Source: JAAGZL01 sp050291725 (lineage in GTDB: Bacteria > Pseudomonadota > Gammaproteobacteria > Chromatiales > Chromatiaceae). Taken from it: a stretch of DNA of 64,000 nt. Below the pieces are notes generated by a model. It was not told where the DNA came from. It saw only the letters and a program-made list of their open reading frames with translations, and ran no database searches. The stretch spans positions 1 to 64,000 of the forward strand of contig JBNKKH010000007.1 of assembly GCA_050291725.1 (NCBI GenBank), in the 5' to 3' direction. Shown one piece after another: positions 35,024 through 43,622 of the stretch; positions within the stretch are counted from its first letter, which is position 1; each line of letters begins with the position of its first letter. The position numbers and the translations under genes were made by a program.

Positions 35024-35905
35024 ATGAAAATGCAAGACCATATGGATATCACCAGTTTTGCTGTGGATCTTTACTGGATGTTTTCTCCAACTGACTTGGC
35101 TGATAAATTTAAGGAAAATAGTGGCAAAATTAAAGAAGGTGCGGGCCTGGTAAAAAAAGAGTCCTTGCAGCGCAAGGCTCATACCCTGCATTTCTTTAAT
35201 CATAAAAATAGGTTCAAACCAAAAAAGGTAAGGATGTTTGGGTTATCTCCTATCTTTACTATCTATCCTACATCTGAACATAGCTTACGCAGTTACATCC
35301 ACGAGCTAAGAAGAGATCTAGCAGAAGGGTTTTCCAAGAACAGCTTTCAACTGGTAGGAAAAATACTGCATCTAGTACAAGATATGAGTTCACCTCCCAA
35401 TGTGGTGCCTGTTTATCACAGTGCAAACAGTGGTGATAGTTTTGAGAGCAGGCTGAATTATCGGTTGGACTCGTGCCTGAGCAATTTTAATTACAATCAA
35501 GATCGTTTTAATATGGTTTCTCAGTGTAGTGTGGGTGAAAACTGTATTGAAAACATCTATCAGGGCGCAGCCTTAACAACACTCGGGCATATTAATAGTT
35601 CGAATTCACGGTTCAATATTGAGGTAGATGGCGAAACTAGGAAAGCTGGTTGGGACCTGTTCTGGAATGGAGATGAACAGGTACGCTCATCTTGTAAAAT
35701 GCATGGGTTACACCGCATTGAAGGTTTTGGACGCTATGGGCCTCTAGGGAAACACTTTGGGCAAGAGCAGGTAAGGGTAGCTAGAAAAAGATATGTAGTT
35801 AATACCAATGTGTATGATGGGCTATGTCAGTTTGTTGTAAGGAAAGCAATAGAAGATAGCCTTAAAGTATTGATTTGCATTGAGAACCAATTAAAACGAT
35901 TTTGA
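35024..35905 (+). CDS. Unknown protein with a Zn-phospholipase C-like helix motif
   Basis: 293 residues with no signal peptide. One segment (LVGKILHLVQDMSSPPNVVPVYH) resembles the H-x3-D helix of zinc-dependent phospholipase C and S1/P1 nuclease folds; read in pieces, LHLVQDMSSP is the key part. Further candidate ligands are His in HMDITSFAVDLYW and in TTLGHINSSN. Overall similarity is too thin for a firm family call. It stands alone, after a 286-bp gap in which I see nothing clear. An ATG two codons in is also possible. Confidence 0.65.
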   Translation: MKMQDHMDITSFAVDLYWMFSPTDLADKFKENSGKIKEGAGLVKKESLQRKAHTLHFFNHKNRFKPKKVRMFGLSPIFTIYPTSEHSLRSYIHELRRDLAEGFSKNSFQLVGKILHLVQDMSSPPNVVPVYHSANSGDSFESRLNYRLDSCLSNFNYNQDRFNMVSQCSVGENCIENIYQGAALTTLGHINSSNSRFNIEVDGETRKAGWDLFWNGDEQVRSSCKMHGLHRIEGFGRYGPLGKHFGQEQVRVARKRYVVNTNVYDGLCQFVVRKAIEDSLKVLICIENQLKRF

Positions 35906-36016
35906 TCGTTAGTCTCAAAGCTATAAAAGTTTATGTCATACATAGTTTGCTTTCATAAAACGCCACTTATATATTAGACACTCAGGTATCTAAATATTTA
36001 AGAGGTGATAAGGTTT

Positions 36017-36472
36017 ATGAAAGCATGGGAATCGCTAGAAGATATATTAGACTTTGCCATTGATCAGGAGCAGGCAGCGGCAGATTTCTATACCCAGCTG
36101 TCATCGAAATCGAAGCATGAAGTCATGCGAGAAATCTTAAGTGGCTTTGCCGAGGAAGAGCTTAGGCACAAGAGCAAACTTCTTGAGATAAAGAGTCAAG
36201 GTGCTACCAAGCTGGTGGGGCGAAACAGAGTGCCTGATTTGAAGGTTAGCGATTATATAGTTGCTGTGGAGCCGTCTGATGATATGAGCTACACAGATGC
36301 TTTAATAGTAGCAATGAAGCTGGAAAAGAAGGCGTTTCAGCTATACAACGACATGGCTGCATCGGCTGAAGATGACTCAATCAGGCAGTCACTACTTGCC
36401 CTGGCTAATGAAGAAGCAAAACATAAGCTGCATTTTGAGATAGAGTACGACGATTCAATAAAAGAGAACTAA
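36017..36472 (+). CDS. Ferritin-like / rubrerythrin-type diiron protein
   Basis: 151 residues from the ATG at 36017, which has AGAGGTGA 9-10 nt upstream; a GTG at 36005 would overlap that site. Two helix pairs carry the diiron ligands: E in QEQAAADFY, EEELRH, then E in KLEKKAFQLY and NEEAKHKLH. This E...ExxH pattern repeated twice is the ferritin-like four-helix bundle. No rubredoxin Cys4 domain is present, so it is the short erythrin type. A role in iron or peroxide handling is inferred. Confidence 0.85.
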   Translation: MKAWESLEDILDFAIDQEQAAADFYTQLSSKSKHEVMREILSGFAEEELRHKSKLLEIKSQGATKLVGRNRVPDLKVSDYIVAVEPSDDMSYTDALIVAMKLEKKAFQLYNDMAASAEDDSIRQSLLALANEEAKHKLHFEIEYDDSIKEN

Positions 36473-36840
36473 TTTCAGTTAGGGGAGGGGGCTAAGTCAT
36501 TTTTGTCTCGCTTATTCGCCCTCTCTCTTATGGACGACTCCAGGGATGGAGTAGTTAGAACGAAGTTTGGAACCCAAGTCGAGATAGTAAGTGAAACTGG
36601 AAAACTAACACCCTGATTTTATTGCTATCCTAATCCTCCTGCATTGCTCCAACCTCCTGTTTCCAATAGCAATTGCCCCAGAATTGGATTACCTCACAAA
36701 AAGTAAATAAATTTTTGGAGCGTCTGGCCCTTTGTGGTACCTTTGCCCGGCTGCCATTTTACGGCATCTTTCTTAATCAGGTTTCGTTCGAAACCAATCA
36801 GTACAGGGTGTATTTGTACGGAATTAACAAGGAGATCAAA
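36473..36840. other. Intergenic region between the diiron protein gene and the small exported-protein gene
   Basis: 368 bp. A 16-bp inverted repeat ACTCCA-GGGA-TGGAGT lies near 36538-36553, and a second one, GGTTTCG-TT-CGAAACC, at 36780-36795. A reading frame runs through the last part but has no start codon with a ribosome site before 36841. I see no clear sigma-70 promoter. Confidence 0.5.
36780..36795. promoter_or_regulatory. Candidate operator (perfect inverted repeat)
   Basis: GGTTTCG-TT-CGAAACC, two perfect 7-bp arms, 45 bp before the start codon of the small exported-protein gene. The position and symmetry fit a dimeric repressor or activator site. The regulator is not identified. Confidence 0.4.
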
Positions 36841-37095
36841 ATGACTATGTTTAAAAGACTCACCATGCTTATATGCGTTTCTCTTTTCATTTTTAGTCAG
36901 GCTACCCTAGCAAGTGATGAGGGCAAAGCTGTGGAAAAAGCTGCAGAAACAGCTAAAGAGATGGCTAAAGAGGCCACTGCTGCCGGTGCGCCTGCCGACG
37001 AAGAGAAGATGAAAGAGGGTGATATGAAGGATGGAGAGATGAAAGAGGGCGAAATGAAGGATGAAATGCCCGCAAATCAGGCGGAAACCAAGTAG
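36841..37095 (+). CDS. Small exported protein with charged Met-Lys-Glu repeats
   Basis: 84 residues from the ATG at 36841, which has AAGGAG nine bases upstream; the same frame is open further upstream but that part has no signal for translation. A signal peptide (TMFKRLTMLICVSLFIFSQA, cut near LAS) precedes an Ala/Lys/Glu-rich helix (EKAAETAKEMAKEAT). A short repeat follows: EGDMKDGEMKEGEMKD. There is no known domain. The mature protein is acidic, very polar and probably disordered or helical in the periplasm. A terminator follows at once. Confidence 0.75.
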   Translation: MTMFKRLTMLICVSLFIFSQATLASDEGKAVEKAAETAKEMAKEATAAGAPADEEKMKEGDMKDGEMKEGEMKDEMPANQAETK

Positions 37096-37121
37096 TAATT
37101 TGCTGCGAAATGTGACGAAAG

Positions 37122-37158
37122 ATAGCTGGGTCTGAAATAGCCCCGGCTATTTTTTTTG
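37122..37158 (+). terminator. Rho-independent terminator after the repeat-rich exported protein
   Basis: A 9-bp stem ATAGCTGGG / CCCGGCTAT-like (one G-U pair) is followed by eight T. It insulates the rpsF promoter just downstream. Confidence 0.8.
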
Positions 37159-37189
37159 TATTTTCATAGCGAAAATCTATATTTTTCCG

Positions 37190-37218
37190 TTGCATACAGC
37201 CACGGGCGTAGGTAGAAT
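37190..37218 (+). promoter_or_regulatory. Sigma-70 promoter of the rpsF operon
   Basis: TTGCAT, a 17-bp spacer and TAGAAT. Transcription would start near 37225 and give a leader of about 80 nt before rpsF. Confidence 0.7.
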
Positions 37219-37260
37219 GCGCTGTTTTCCGGCATGGGGCAATCTCCATGTCGACTCCTT

Positions 37261-37285
37261 GCTTCACCGCATAAGTGCGGGAGGC
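37261..37285 (+). promoter_or_regulatory. Leader hairpin, candidate S6:S18 autoregulatory element
   Basis: GCTTC-A-CCGCA-TAAG-TGCGG-GAGGC forms a stem of ten pairs with one bulged A next to CCG, about 20 nt before the rpsF start. Known rpsF leaders in several bacteria bind the S6:S18 complex through a hairpin with a conserved CCG. The match is by position and motif only. Confidence 0.35.
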
Positions 37286-37305
37286 TTAATCCGAAAGGGG
37301 CAATT

Positions 37306-37695
37306 ATGAGACATTATGAAATTATATTTCTGGTCCACCCGGATCAGAGTGAGCAGGTCCCAGGCATGATTGAGCGTTATCGCTCAACCATCGAGTCTAA
37401 AGGTGGTTCTATCCACCGTTTGGAAGACTGGGGTCGCCGCCAACTTGCTTATCCCATCCAAAAACTGCCTAAAGCCCACTATGTGCTCATGAATATCGAG
37501 TGCGATGGCGAGGTCTTGAAGGAACTGGAAAACGCTTTCCGTTTCAATGACGCTGTGTTGCGTAATATGACCGTCAAGCGTAAGGGTCCAATCACAGATC
37601 CTTCTCCTTTGGCCAAATCTCAGGACGAGCGCGAAGAGAGACCTGCTGCTGAGCCTGAAGATAATGAGGCAGAGGCAGAGGTTGAGGCTGAATAA
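37306..37695 (+). CDS. rpsF: 30S ribosomal protein S6
   Basis: 129 residues from ATG 37306 after AAAGGGGC. MRHYEIIFLVHPDQSEQVP, the RLEDWGRRQLAYPIQK loop and HYVLMNIECDG are the S6 core. The C-terminal tail is acidic (EDNEAEAEVEAE), as in proteins that receive Glu residues or simply have long acidic tails. A longer reading frame back to 37234 has no ribosome site and no homology. First gene of rpsF-rpsR-DUF2232-rplI. Confidence 0.97.
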   Translation: MRHYEIIFLVHPDQSEQVPGMIERYRSTIESKGGSIHRLEDWGRRQLAYPIQKLPKAHYVLMNIECDGEVLKELENAFRFNDAVLRNMTVKRKGPITDPSPLAKSQDEREERPAAEPEDNEAEAEVEAE

Positions 37696-37775
37696 GTACA
37701 GCTTTACCGGACGCATTAAGTCAGTTTTGATGGCCGTGAAGTCGGTCAAATAAAATTATTTGGAGAGATTAAGTT

Positions 37776-38003
37776 ATGTCACGCTATTTTCGTCGCAGAA
37801 GATACTGCCGATTTACCGCAGAGAAAATCACAGATATAGATTATAAGGATCTTAATCTGTTAAAGGCCTACGTCAGTGAGAATGGCAGCATAGTGCCGAG
37901 CCGCATCACAGGTACCAAGGCCAAGTATCAGCGTCAACTTTCTACGGCAATCAAGCGCGCTCGTTATGTTGCCTTGCTGCCGTACACTGATAAGCATCAG
38001 TAG
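37776..38003 (+). CDS. rpsR: 30S ribosomal protein S18
   Basis: 75 residues. RRRRYCRFTAEKITDIDYKD and the IVPSRITGTKAKYQRQLSTA core bind 16S rRNA next to S6 in the platform. The Cys near the N-terminus is normal. It follows rpsF by 80 bp on one transcript. Confidence 0.98.
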   Translation: MSRYFRRRRYCRFTAEKITDIDYKDLNLLKAYVSENGSIVPSRITGTKAKYQRQLSTAIKRARYVALLPYTDKHQ

Positions 38004-38057
38004 TAGTTTATCGACTTTCGGGTTTAACGTCCGAATGTTGTAAGTCCGGATAGGATT

Positions 38058-38975
38058 ATGCGTTTACTGGCATCCTTTGTGATGCGGGGGAGATCGCAGG
38101 CAGTAATGGCAATAAGCATTATTGCGTTGTTATCTGTATTGTTTCCTCCATTAGCCATAGTGAGTTCAGCAGCTGTCGCCTTGGTAACCCTCAGAGTAGG
38201 GGCGCGAGACGGCTTTGTTGTCACACTATTGAGCGCTATAGCCTGTGCGCTATTGGCCATGCTGGTACAGGTTAATCCTGTACCGGTGGTAGCGGCTACC
38301 CTGTTACTGTGGGTGCCGGTATGGACCTTAGCTCTAACGCTGAGAACAAGCAGGTCGCTTGCCTATACAGCAACATTAGCGCTGTTGTTTGGGGTTTTGC
38401 TAATAGTGTTTCACTATATGCAGTTTAGCGACCCGGCAGAACAGTGGCGTAAAGTGTTGGCGCCAATGCTAGATAGCTTCTCTCAGGCCCAAGGCCTAGA
38501 GGTGGACCAGAGGAAGCTTCTACTGGTAGCTGTATCTAAATGGATGACTGGTATGGTAGCTGCGGGTTTTTACCTGCAACTTATGGCATCACTGCTACTA
38601 GGGCGTTGGTGGCAGTCGTTATTGTACAACCCTGGTGGGTTTAGAGATGAATTTCACCAGCTGAGATTGCCGCAGCCACTTGCCATATTGACCATTGCGC
38701 TGGTTGCTGTGTTGTCAATGGGGATAGGTTTTGCCAGGCCTCAGCTAGATTATCTTGCCATGTTATTAATAATGGCATATCTGCTGCAGGGGGTGGCGCT
38801 GGCTCATGGAATCAGGGCCAAGCTTGAAGCCAACTATGGTTGGTTGGTGGGCATGTATGTACTGCTTATTTTAGGCATGCAGTACATGGTACTTTTACTG
38901 GCAACAGTGGGGGTATTTGATGCTTTTTGGGATTTTAGGACTCGTCTTGGAAAAGATTCTGGCGGGACAAGTTAA
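38058..38975 (+). CDS. DUF2232-type multispanning membrane protein
   Basis: 305 residues, almost all hydrophobic. About eight membrane segments are visible, e.g. AVMAISIIALLSVLFPPLA, a middle pair near 75-125 and a group at 215-295. There is no transporter motif. The position between rpsR and rplI is shared by many gammaproteobacteria, where this protein is of unknown function. It is on the same strand and in the same transcript as the ribosomal genes. Confidence 0.85.
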   Translation: MRLLASFVMRGRSQAVMAISIIALLSVLFPPLAIVSSAAVALVTLRVGARDGFVVTLLSAIACALLAMLVQVNPVPVVAATLLLWVPVWTLALTLRTSRSLAYTATLALLFGVLLIVFHYMQFSDPAEQWRKVLAPMLDSFSQAQGLEVDQRKLLLVAVSKWMTGMVAAGFYLQLMASLLLGRWWQSLLYNPGGFRDEFHQLRLPQPLAILTIALVAVLSMGIGFARPQLDYLAMLLIMAYLLQGVALAHGIRAKLEANYGWLVGMYVLLILGMQYMVLLLATVGVFDAFWDFRTRLGKDSGGTS

Positions 38976-39002
38976 ATATTACACCTTTCAGAGGTAGCTA
39001 CG

Positions 39003-39452
39003 ATGGAAGTTATTCTGTTACAAAAGATTGAAAACCTGGGTGCTCTTGGTGATAAGGTCACTGTTAAGTCTGGGTATGGAAGAAATTACCTAGTACCAAC
39101 TGGCCGCGCTGTATTCGCCACCAAAGCAAACCTGGAGGCCTTCGAAGCGCGCCGCGCAGATTTGGAGAAGGCAGCAGCTGAGGATCTGGCCACTGCAGAA
39201 GAGCGCAAAGCAAAGATTGAACAGCTCAGCATCAGCATCAGCAGCAAGGCTGGTGACGAGGGCAAACTGTTCGGTTCCGTTGGCACTGCTGATATCGCTC
39301 AGGCCGCTTGTGATGCTGGTGTTGAGATTGAGAAGCGCGAAGTTCGCCTGCCAGAAGGACCATTCCACATCGTTGGTGAGTTTGAGGTGGTAATCCATCT
39401 GCACACTGATGTGGATGCTGTGTTGAAACTCGCTATTGTTCCTGAAGAGTAA
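39003..39452 (+). CDS. rplI: 50S ribosomal protein L9
   Basis: 149 residues, standard length. MEVILLQKIENLGALGDKV, KSGYGRNYLVPTGRAVFAT and the long linker helix (ADLEKAAAEDLATAEERKAK) join the N- and C-domains. KLFGSVGTADIA begins the C-domain. Last gene of the ribosomal set; two terminators follow. Confidence 0.98.
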   Translation: MEVILLQKIENLGALGDKVTVKSGYGRNYLVPTGRAVFATKANLEAFEARRADLEKAAAEDLATAEERKAKIEQLSISISSKAGDEGKLFGSVGTADIAQAACDAGVEIEKREVRLPEGPFHIVGEFEVVIHLHTDVDAVLKLAIVPEE

Positions 39453-39466
39453 GGATCAATAGTAGG

Positions 39467-39492
39467 AACCCCCTGATAGACCAGGGGTTTTC
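39467..39492 (+). terminator. Terminator 1 after rplI
   Basis: AACCCCCTG pairs with CAGGGGTT over a short loop, followed by TTTC. Confidence 0.7.
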
Positions 39493-39505
39493 TATCACAA
39501 TCAAG

Positions 39506-39543
39506 GCCGGACTGGGGAGATGTTTCCCCGGTCCGGCTTTTTG
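39506..39543 (+). terminator. Terminator 2 after rplI
   Basis: A 13-bp stem GCCGGACTGGGGA / TCCCCGGTCCGGC (one mismatch) with a short loop is followed by TTTTTG. Tandem terminators give tight insulation of dnaB. Confidence 0.85.
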
Positions 39544-39715
39544 TTGTCTCAGTTTTGCGATTTTGGTCTGGTCAAATCTGTAGCGCATATCGGCTCCAAG
39601 GTTTATGATATGTTCCCTGGCTGAAGCTCAATCTATTAGAGATATACAGTAGTCAGGCATAACCACTTAAGTTGCCAACTCCACTAGAAAAAATAACGGA
39701 TCAAAAGAACCAAAG

Positions 39716-41119
39716 ATGCAAGAACCAGCTTTTCCACCACCAATGATGCAGGGCGAATCTATGGCTGATGCTTTGCGCGCTCCTCCCCATTCTATTCAGG
39801 GTGAGCAGTCTGTTCTTGGTGGTCTTATGCTGGAGAACAGCGCCTGGGATCAGATTGCCGATCGGGTAACAGATGTTGATTTCTATCGGCGTGAACATAA
39901 GCTTATTTTTCGCGCAATTCACGAGTTGGCTGAGCAGAGCAAGCCTTTTGATGTTATCACCTTGTCTGAGGAGCTGGAGCGGGTAGCGTCTTTGGATGAT
40001 GTGGGTGGTCTGGCCTATCTGGGTACGTTGGCGAAAGATACCCCTAGTGCCGCCAATATCCGGGCCTATGCCGATATTGTGCGTGAATACTCGGTTATGC
40101 GTCAGCTGATCAAGGTTGGAACCGAGATCGCAGACAGCGGCTTCCAGCCTGAGGGTAAGGATAGTGCAGCCCTGCTAGATGTAGCGGAGCAGAAGGTGTT
40201 CGAGATTTCAGAGCAGATGTCCCGCGGTGGCGGTGGCTTTGCCTCTATCAAGAATCTGCTTACCAAGGCGGTTGATCGCATAGAAACCCTGTTTCAACAG
40301 GATGAGCCGATAACAGGTCTTAGCTCTGGCTTTAACGATTTCGATGATATGACATCAGGCCTGCAACCCGCTGACCTGATTATAGTTGCTGGGCGCCCAT
40401 CCATGGGTAAGACCACTTTTGCTATGAATATGGCTGAGAACGTGGCAATTAACAGCAAGGTGCCGGTGGCGGTATTCAGCATGGAGATGCCTGGTGACTC
40501 CCTGGCCATGCGTATGATGTCCTCTCTGGGACGTATCGATCAACATCGGGTGCGTACCGGCAAGCTGGAGGACGATGAGTGGCCTCGCCTTACGTCCGCT
40601 GTGAGTATTTTGGCCGAAGCGCCTATGTATATTGATGATACTCCAGCCCTTACCCCAACCGAAATTAGGGCCAGGGCGCGTCGCCTGAAGCGTGAGCATG
40701 GTGGGCTGGGAATGATTGTTATCGACTATCTGCAGTTGATGCAGGCTCCTTCTGCAGGAGAAAACAGAGCGACAGAGATATCTTTTATCTCCCGCTCTCT
40801 AAAGGCCTTGGCCAAAGAGTTGAATGTCCCAGTGATTGCCTTATCACAGCTCAACCGTAACTTGGAGCAACGTCCCAACAAACGCCCAGTAATGTCCGAT
40901 TTGAGAGAGTCAGGCAGTATCGAGCAAGATGCAGATGTGGTGGTGTTCATCTATCGTGATGAGGTTTACAACGAAGATAGCCCGGACCGAGGCAGTGCTG
41001 AAATCATCATTGGCAAACAGAGAAACGGCCCCATTGGCAAGGTGCGTCTCACCTTCCTTGGTCAGTATACTAAGTTTGAAAACTATGCCGACGATGTATA
41101 TGGCACAGAGGATTACTGA
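39716..41119 (+). CDS. dnaB: Replicative DNA helicase
   Basis: 467 residues. The N-terminal domain (PPHSIQGEQSVLGGLML) interacts with primase. The RecA-like domain has Walker A GRPSMGKTT, IVIDYLQLM (Walker B) and LSQLNRNLEQRPNKRPVMSD with the arginine finger. No intein is present; the sequence runs through the Walker A region without interruption. alr starts in the last base of its stop codon. Confidence 0.97.
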   Translation: MQEPAFPPPMMQGESMADALRAPPHSIQGEQSVLGGLMLENSAWDQIADRVTDVDFYRREHKLIFRAIHELAEQSKPFDVITLSEELERVASLDDVGGLAYLGTLAKDTPSAANIRAYADIVREYSVMRQLIKVGTEIADSGFQPEGKDSAALLDVAEQKVFEISEQMSRGGGGFASIKNLLTKAVDRIETLFQQDEPITGLSSGFNDFDDMTSGLQPADLIIVAGRPSMGKTTFAMNMAENVAINSKVPVAVFSMEMPGDSLAMRMMSSLGRIDQHRVRTGKLEDDEWPRLTSAVSILAEAPMYIDDTPALTPTEIRARARRLKREHGGLGMIVIDYLQLMQAPSAGENRATEISFISRSLKALAKELNVPVIALSQLNRNLEQRPNKRPVMSDLRESGSIEQDADVVVFIYRDEVYNEDSPDRGSAEIIIGKQRNGPIGKVRLTFLGQYTKFENYADDVYGTEDY

Positions 41120-42204
41120 TGGGTCTTGGTCCTCAGGCCTATATTGATCTCTCCGCATTAGAGCACAACCTACAGCGGGTGCGCCAAGCAGCCCCAAGTA
41201 GCCGAGTAATGGCTATGTTGAAGGCCAATGCCTATGGCCACGGCATGTTGCTGGCGGCAAACACCTTACAGGATGCAGACTCTTTTGGCGTGGCCAGAGT
41301 GGGAGAAGGGGTGCAGCTGCGTGAGGCCGGTATCACCAAGCCGATTGTAGTCCTAGAAGGTTTTTTTAATACAGATGAGTTGCAGCAGGCTGCAATGAAT
41401 AGTCTACATCTGGTGATACATGAGCCGGGGCAGCTAGCGATACTGCAACAGCAATCACTTACCACCCCTGTTACCTGCTGGCTGAAGGTAGATACCGGTA
41501 TGCATCGCTTAGGCTTTGCGGTGGATGCTGCTCTGCAGGCTTATGCCGCCCTATGTGCGTGCGATTCCGTGGTAGATGGGGTAGGGATGATGACTCACTT
41601 ATCCAATGCGGATGATCCGCAGAACCCGGAATCAGATCATCAGATTCGACAGCTGAAACCGTTGCTCGAGCAGACAGGTACAGTTGGTAGCATAGCCAAT
41701 TCCGGCGGTATCCTGAACTGGCCCGAGTCCCATCTGGAGTGGGTGCGTCCCGGAATCATGCTCTATGGCTCTTCACCTTTTAACGGTAAAACCGGTGCGG
41801 ATGATGGCCTGCGTCCGGTAATGACTTTGCAGAGCACATTGATTGCCAAACATGAATTTAAAAAGGGTGATGGCATTGGCTATGGCAAGACCTACATCTG
41901 TCCAGAGGATATGCTGGTGGGTGTAGTGGCCATAGGCTATGGAGATGGTTATCCGCGCCATGCCCCTTCTGGAACGCCGGTACTGCTGAATGGTGGAATA
42001 GTGCCTCTGGTAGGACGGGTATCCATGGATATGATCACAGTTGATCTAACCAGCCAACCCCAAGCCAAGATTGGCGACCGCGCCACCCTGTGGGGTGAAG
42101 GGCTATCTGCCGATATTGTTGCAGACCATGCCGGGACTATCTCATATGAGCTTTTCTGTAGGCTTACCGGCAGGGTCGAGTTTGTGCAGGGCCGAGGACG
42201 GTGA
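41119..42204 (+). CDS. alr: Alanine racemase
   Basis: Makes D-alanine for peptidoglycan. The PLP lysine is in MLKANAYGHG at about residue 35; the second catalytic base is the Tyr in IGYGDGYPRHAPSG at about 275. MHRLGF and the C-terminal beta domain are complete. 361 residues. One-base overlap with dnaB (TGATG) and a GTGA overlap with radA suggest a dnaB-alr-radA operon. Confidence 0.97.
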   Translation: MGLGPQAYIDLSALEHNLQRVRQAAPSSRVMAMLKANAYGHGMLLAANTLQDADSFGVARVGEGVQLREAGITKPIVVLEGFFNTDELQQAAMNSLHLVIHEPGQLAILQQQSLTTPVTCWLKVDTGMHRLGFAVDAALQAYAALCACDSVVDGVGMMTHLSNADDPQNPESDHQIRQLKPLLEQTGTVGSIANSGGILNWPESHLEWVRPGIMLYGSSPFNGKTGADDGLRPVMTLQSTLIAKHEFKKGDGIGYGKTYICPEDMLVGVVAIGYGDGYPRHAPSGTPVLLNGGIVPLVGRVSMDMITVDLTSQPQAKIGDRATLWGEGLSADIVADHAGTISYELFCRLTGRVEFVQGRGR

Positions 42205-43568
42205 GCGTTAAGGAAAAGAGAGCATATAGTTGTAGCGACTGCGGAGGGGTTTTCCCCAAGTGGTCTGGTCAGTGTCCCGAGTGTGGGGCCTGGAACAGCC
42301 TGAATGAAACTGCGGCAGCAGCCAAGGGCAGCAAAAACAGCCGCTTCTCCGGTTATGCCGGCTCAGTGCCAACTGCTCAGGTGTTTTCTCTTTCCGAAGT
42401 TGAGCCATCCCAAAACCGAGGTATCTCCACCGGTATCAAGGAGCTGGATCGAGTGCTGGGAGGGGGGCTGGTTTCTGGCTCTGTGGTTCTAATTGGCGGT
42501 GATCCCGGCATAGGTAAATCCACCCTGTTGATTCAGGCTATGACAAAATTCCAGGGTGATGTTTCCACCCTCTATATAAGTGGTGAGGAGTCTCCAGAGC
42601 AGATCAGTATGCGCGCCCATCGGCTGGGACTGCCCAGCGATGGACTTAAGCTATTCACCGAGACCTGTGTTGAGACCATTCTGAAACAGGCGGCCATTGA
42701 ACGCCCCAGCGTGATGGTAATCGACTCTATCCAGACCGTTTACACCGAGATGTTGCAATCAGCTCCCGGCTCTGTGGCCCAGGTGCGTGAGGCCACTGCA
42801 CAACTTGTGCGTTTTGCCAAACAGATGGGTACGGCCATATTCCTGGTGGGCCATGTCACCAAAGAGGGGACATTGGCTGGTCCTCGAGTATTGGAGCACA
42901 TGGTGGATACGGTGCTCTACTTTGAGGGAGAGCAGGGGAGTCAGTTCCGCCTGATCCGTACCATCAAAAATCGCTTCGGTGCTGTGAATGAACTGGGCGT
43001 ATTTGCTATGACCGACAAGGGTCTGCGCGAAGTTACTAATCCCTCTGCGATATTCCTCTCTAAACATCAGAAAGAGGTGCCTGGTAGCGCTATTTTGGTG
43101 ACTAGGGAGGGGAGCCGCCCTCTGCTGGTAGAGGTGCAGTCTCTGGTGGATGAGAGTCATCTAGCCAATCCACGCCGGGTTACTCTGGGTATGGAACAGA
43201 ATCGTCTGAATATGCTGCTAGCGGTACTGCACCGCCATGGTGGTATAGCTATGTTTGATCAGGACGTTTACATAAATGTGGTTGGTGGTGTTCGTATCAC
43301 TGAAACGGCTGCCGACCTTCCGGTGTTGCTGGCAGTACTCTCTAGCTTTCGTGATCGGCCTCTGCCGCATGATCTGGCAATCTTTGGTGAGGTTGGTCTG
43401 GCTGGGGAGATTAGACCTGTGCCCAGCGGGCAGGAGCGGCTACAGGAGGCGGTAAAACACGGCTTCAAGCGAGTGATACTCCCTCGGGCCAATGCTCCTA
43501 AGAAGTCTGTAGACGGGGTTGAGGTTATTGCGGTTGATCGTCTATCTGATGCCATTGACGCAATATAA
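42201..43568 (+). CDS. radA: DNA repair protein RadA
   Basis: 455 residues. The N-terminal zinc finger is CSDCGG and CPECGAW; Walker A is GGDPGIGKST. The RadA-specific KNRFG motif (TIKNRFGAVNELGVFAM) is intact, and the Lon-protease-like C-domain ends with IDAI. It helps process recombination intermediates by branch migration. The start is a GTG inside the alr stop region. Confidence 0.97.
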   Translation: MSVKEKRAYSCSDCGGVFPKWSGQCPECGAWNSLNETAAAAKGSKNSRFSGYAGSVPTAQVFSLSEVEPSQNRGISTGIKELDRVLGGGLVSGSVVLIGGDPGIGKSTLLIQAMTKFQGDVSTLYISGEESPEQISMRAHRLGLPSDGLKLFTETCVETILKQAAIERPSVMVIDSIQTVYTEMLQSAPGSVAQVREATAQLVRFAKQMGTAIFLVGHVTKEGTLAGPRVLEHMVDTVLYFEGEQGSQFRLIRTIKNRFGAVNELGVFAMTDKGLREVTNPSAIFLSKHQKEVPGSAILVTREGSRPLLVEVQSLVDESHLANPRRVTLGMEQNRLNMLLAVLHRHGGIAMFDQDVYINVVGGVRITETAADLPVLLAVLSSFRDRPLPHDLAIFGEVGLAGEIRPVPSGQERLQEAVKHGFKRVILPRANAPKKSVDGVEVIAVDRLSDAIDAI

Positions 43569-43622
43569 TTGTTAAATTGTTGTCTACTATTAGAGCTAAT
43601 AGATAAAAATAGGAGACAATAG

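Noticed and set aside
36673..36840. Upstream extension of the small exported-protein gene
   Set aside because: The extra residues have no ribosome site or signal-peptide logic; the ATG at 36841 has AAGGAG and a clear signal peptide.
37234..37305. Upstream extension of rpsF
   Set aside because: S6 homology begins at the ATG at 37306, and the extension covers the leader hairpin.
39716..41119. Possible intein in dnaB
   Set aside because: The frame is of normal length and the Walker A and Walker B regions are uninterrupted.
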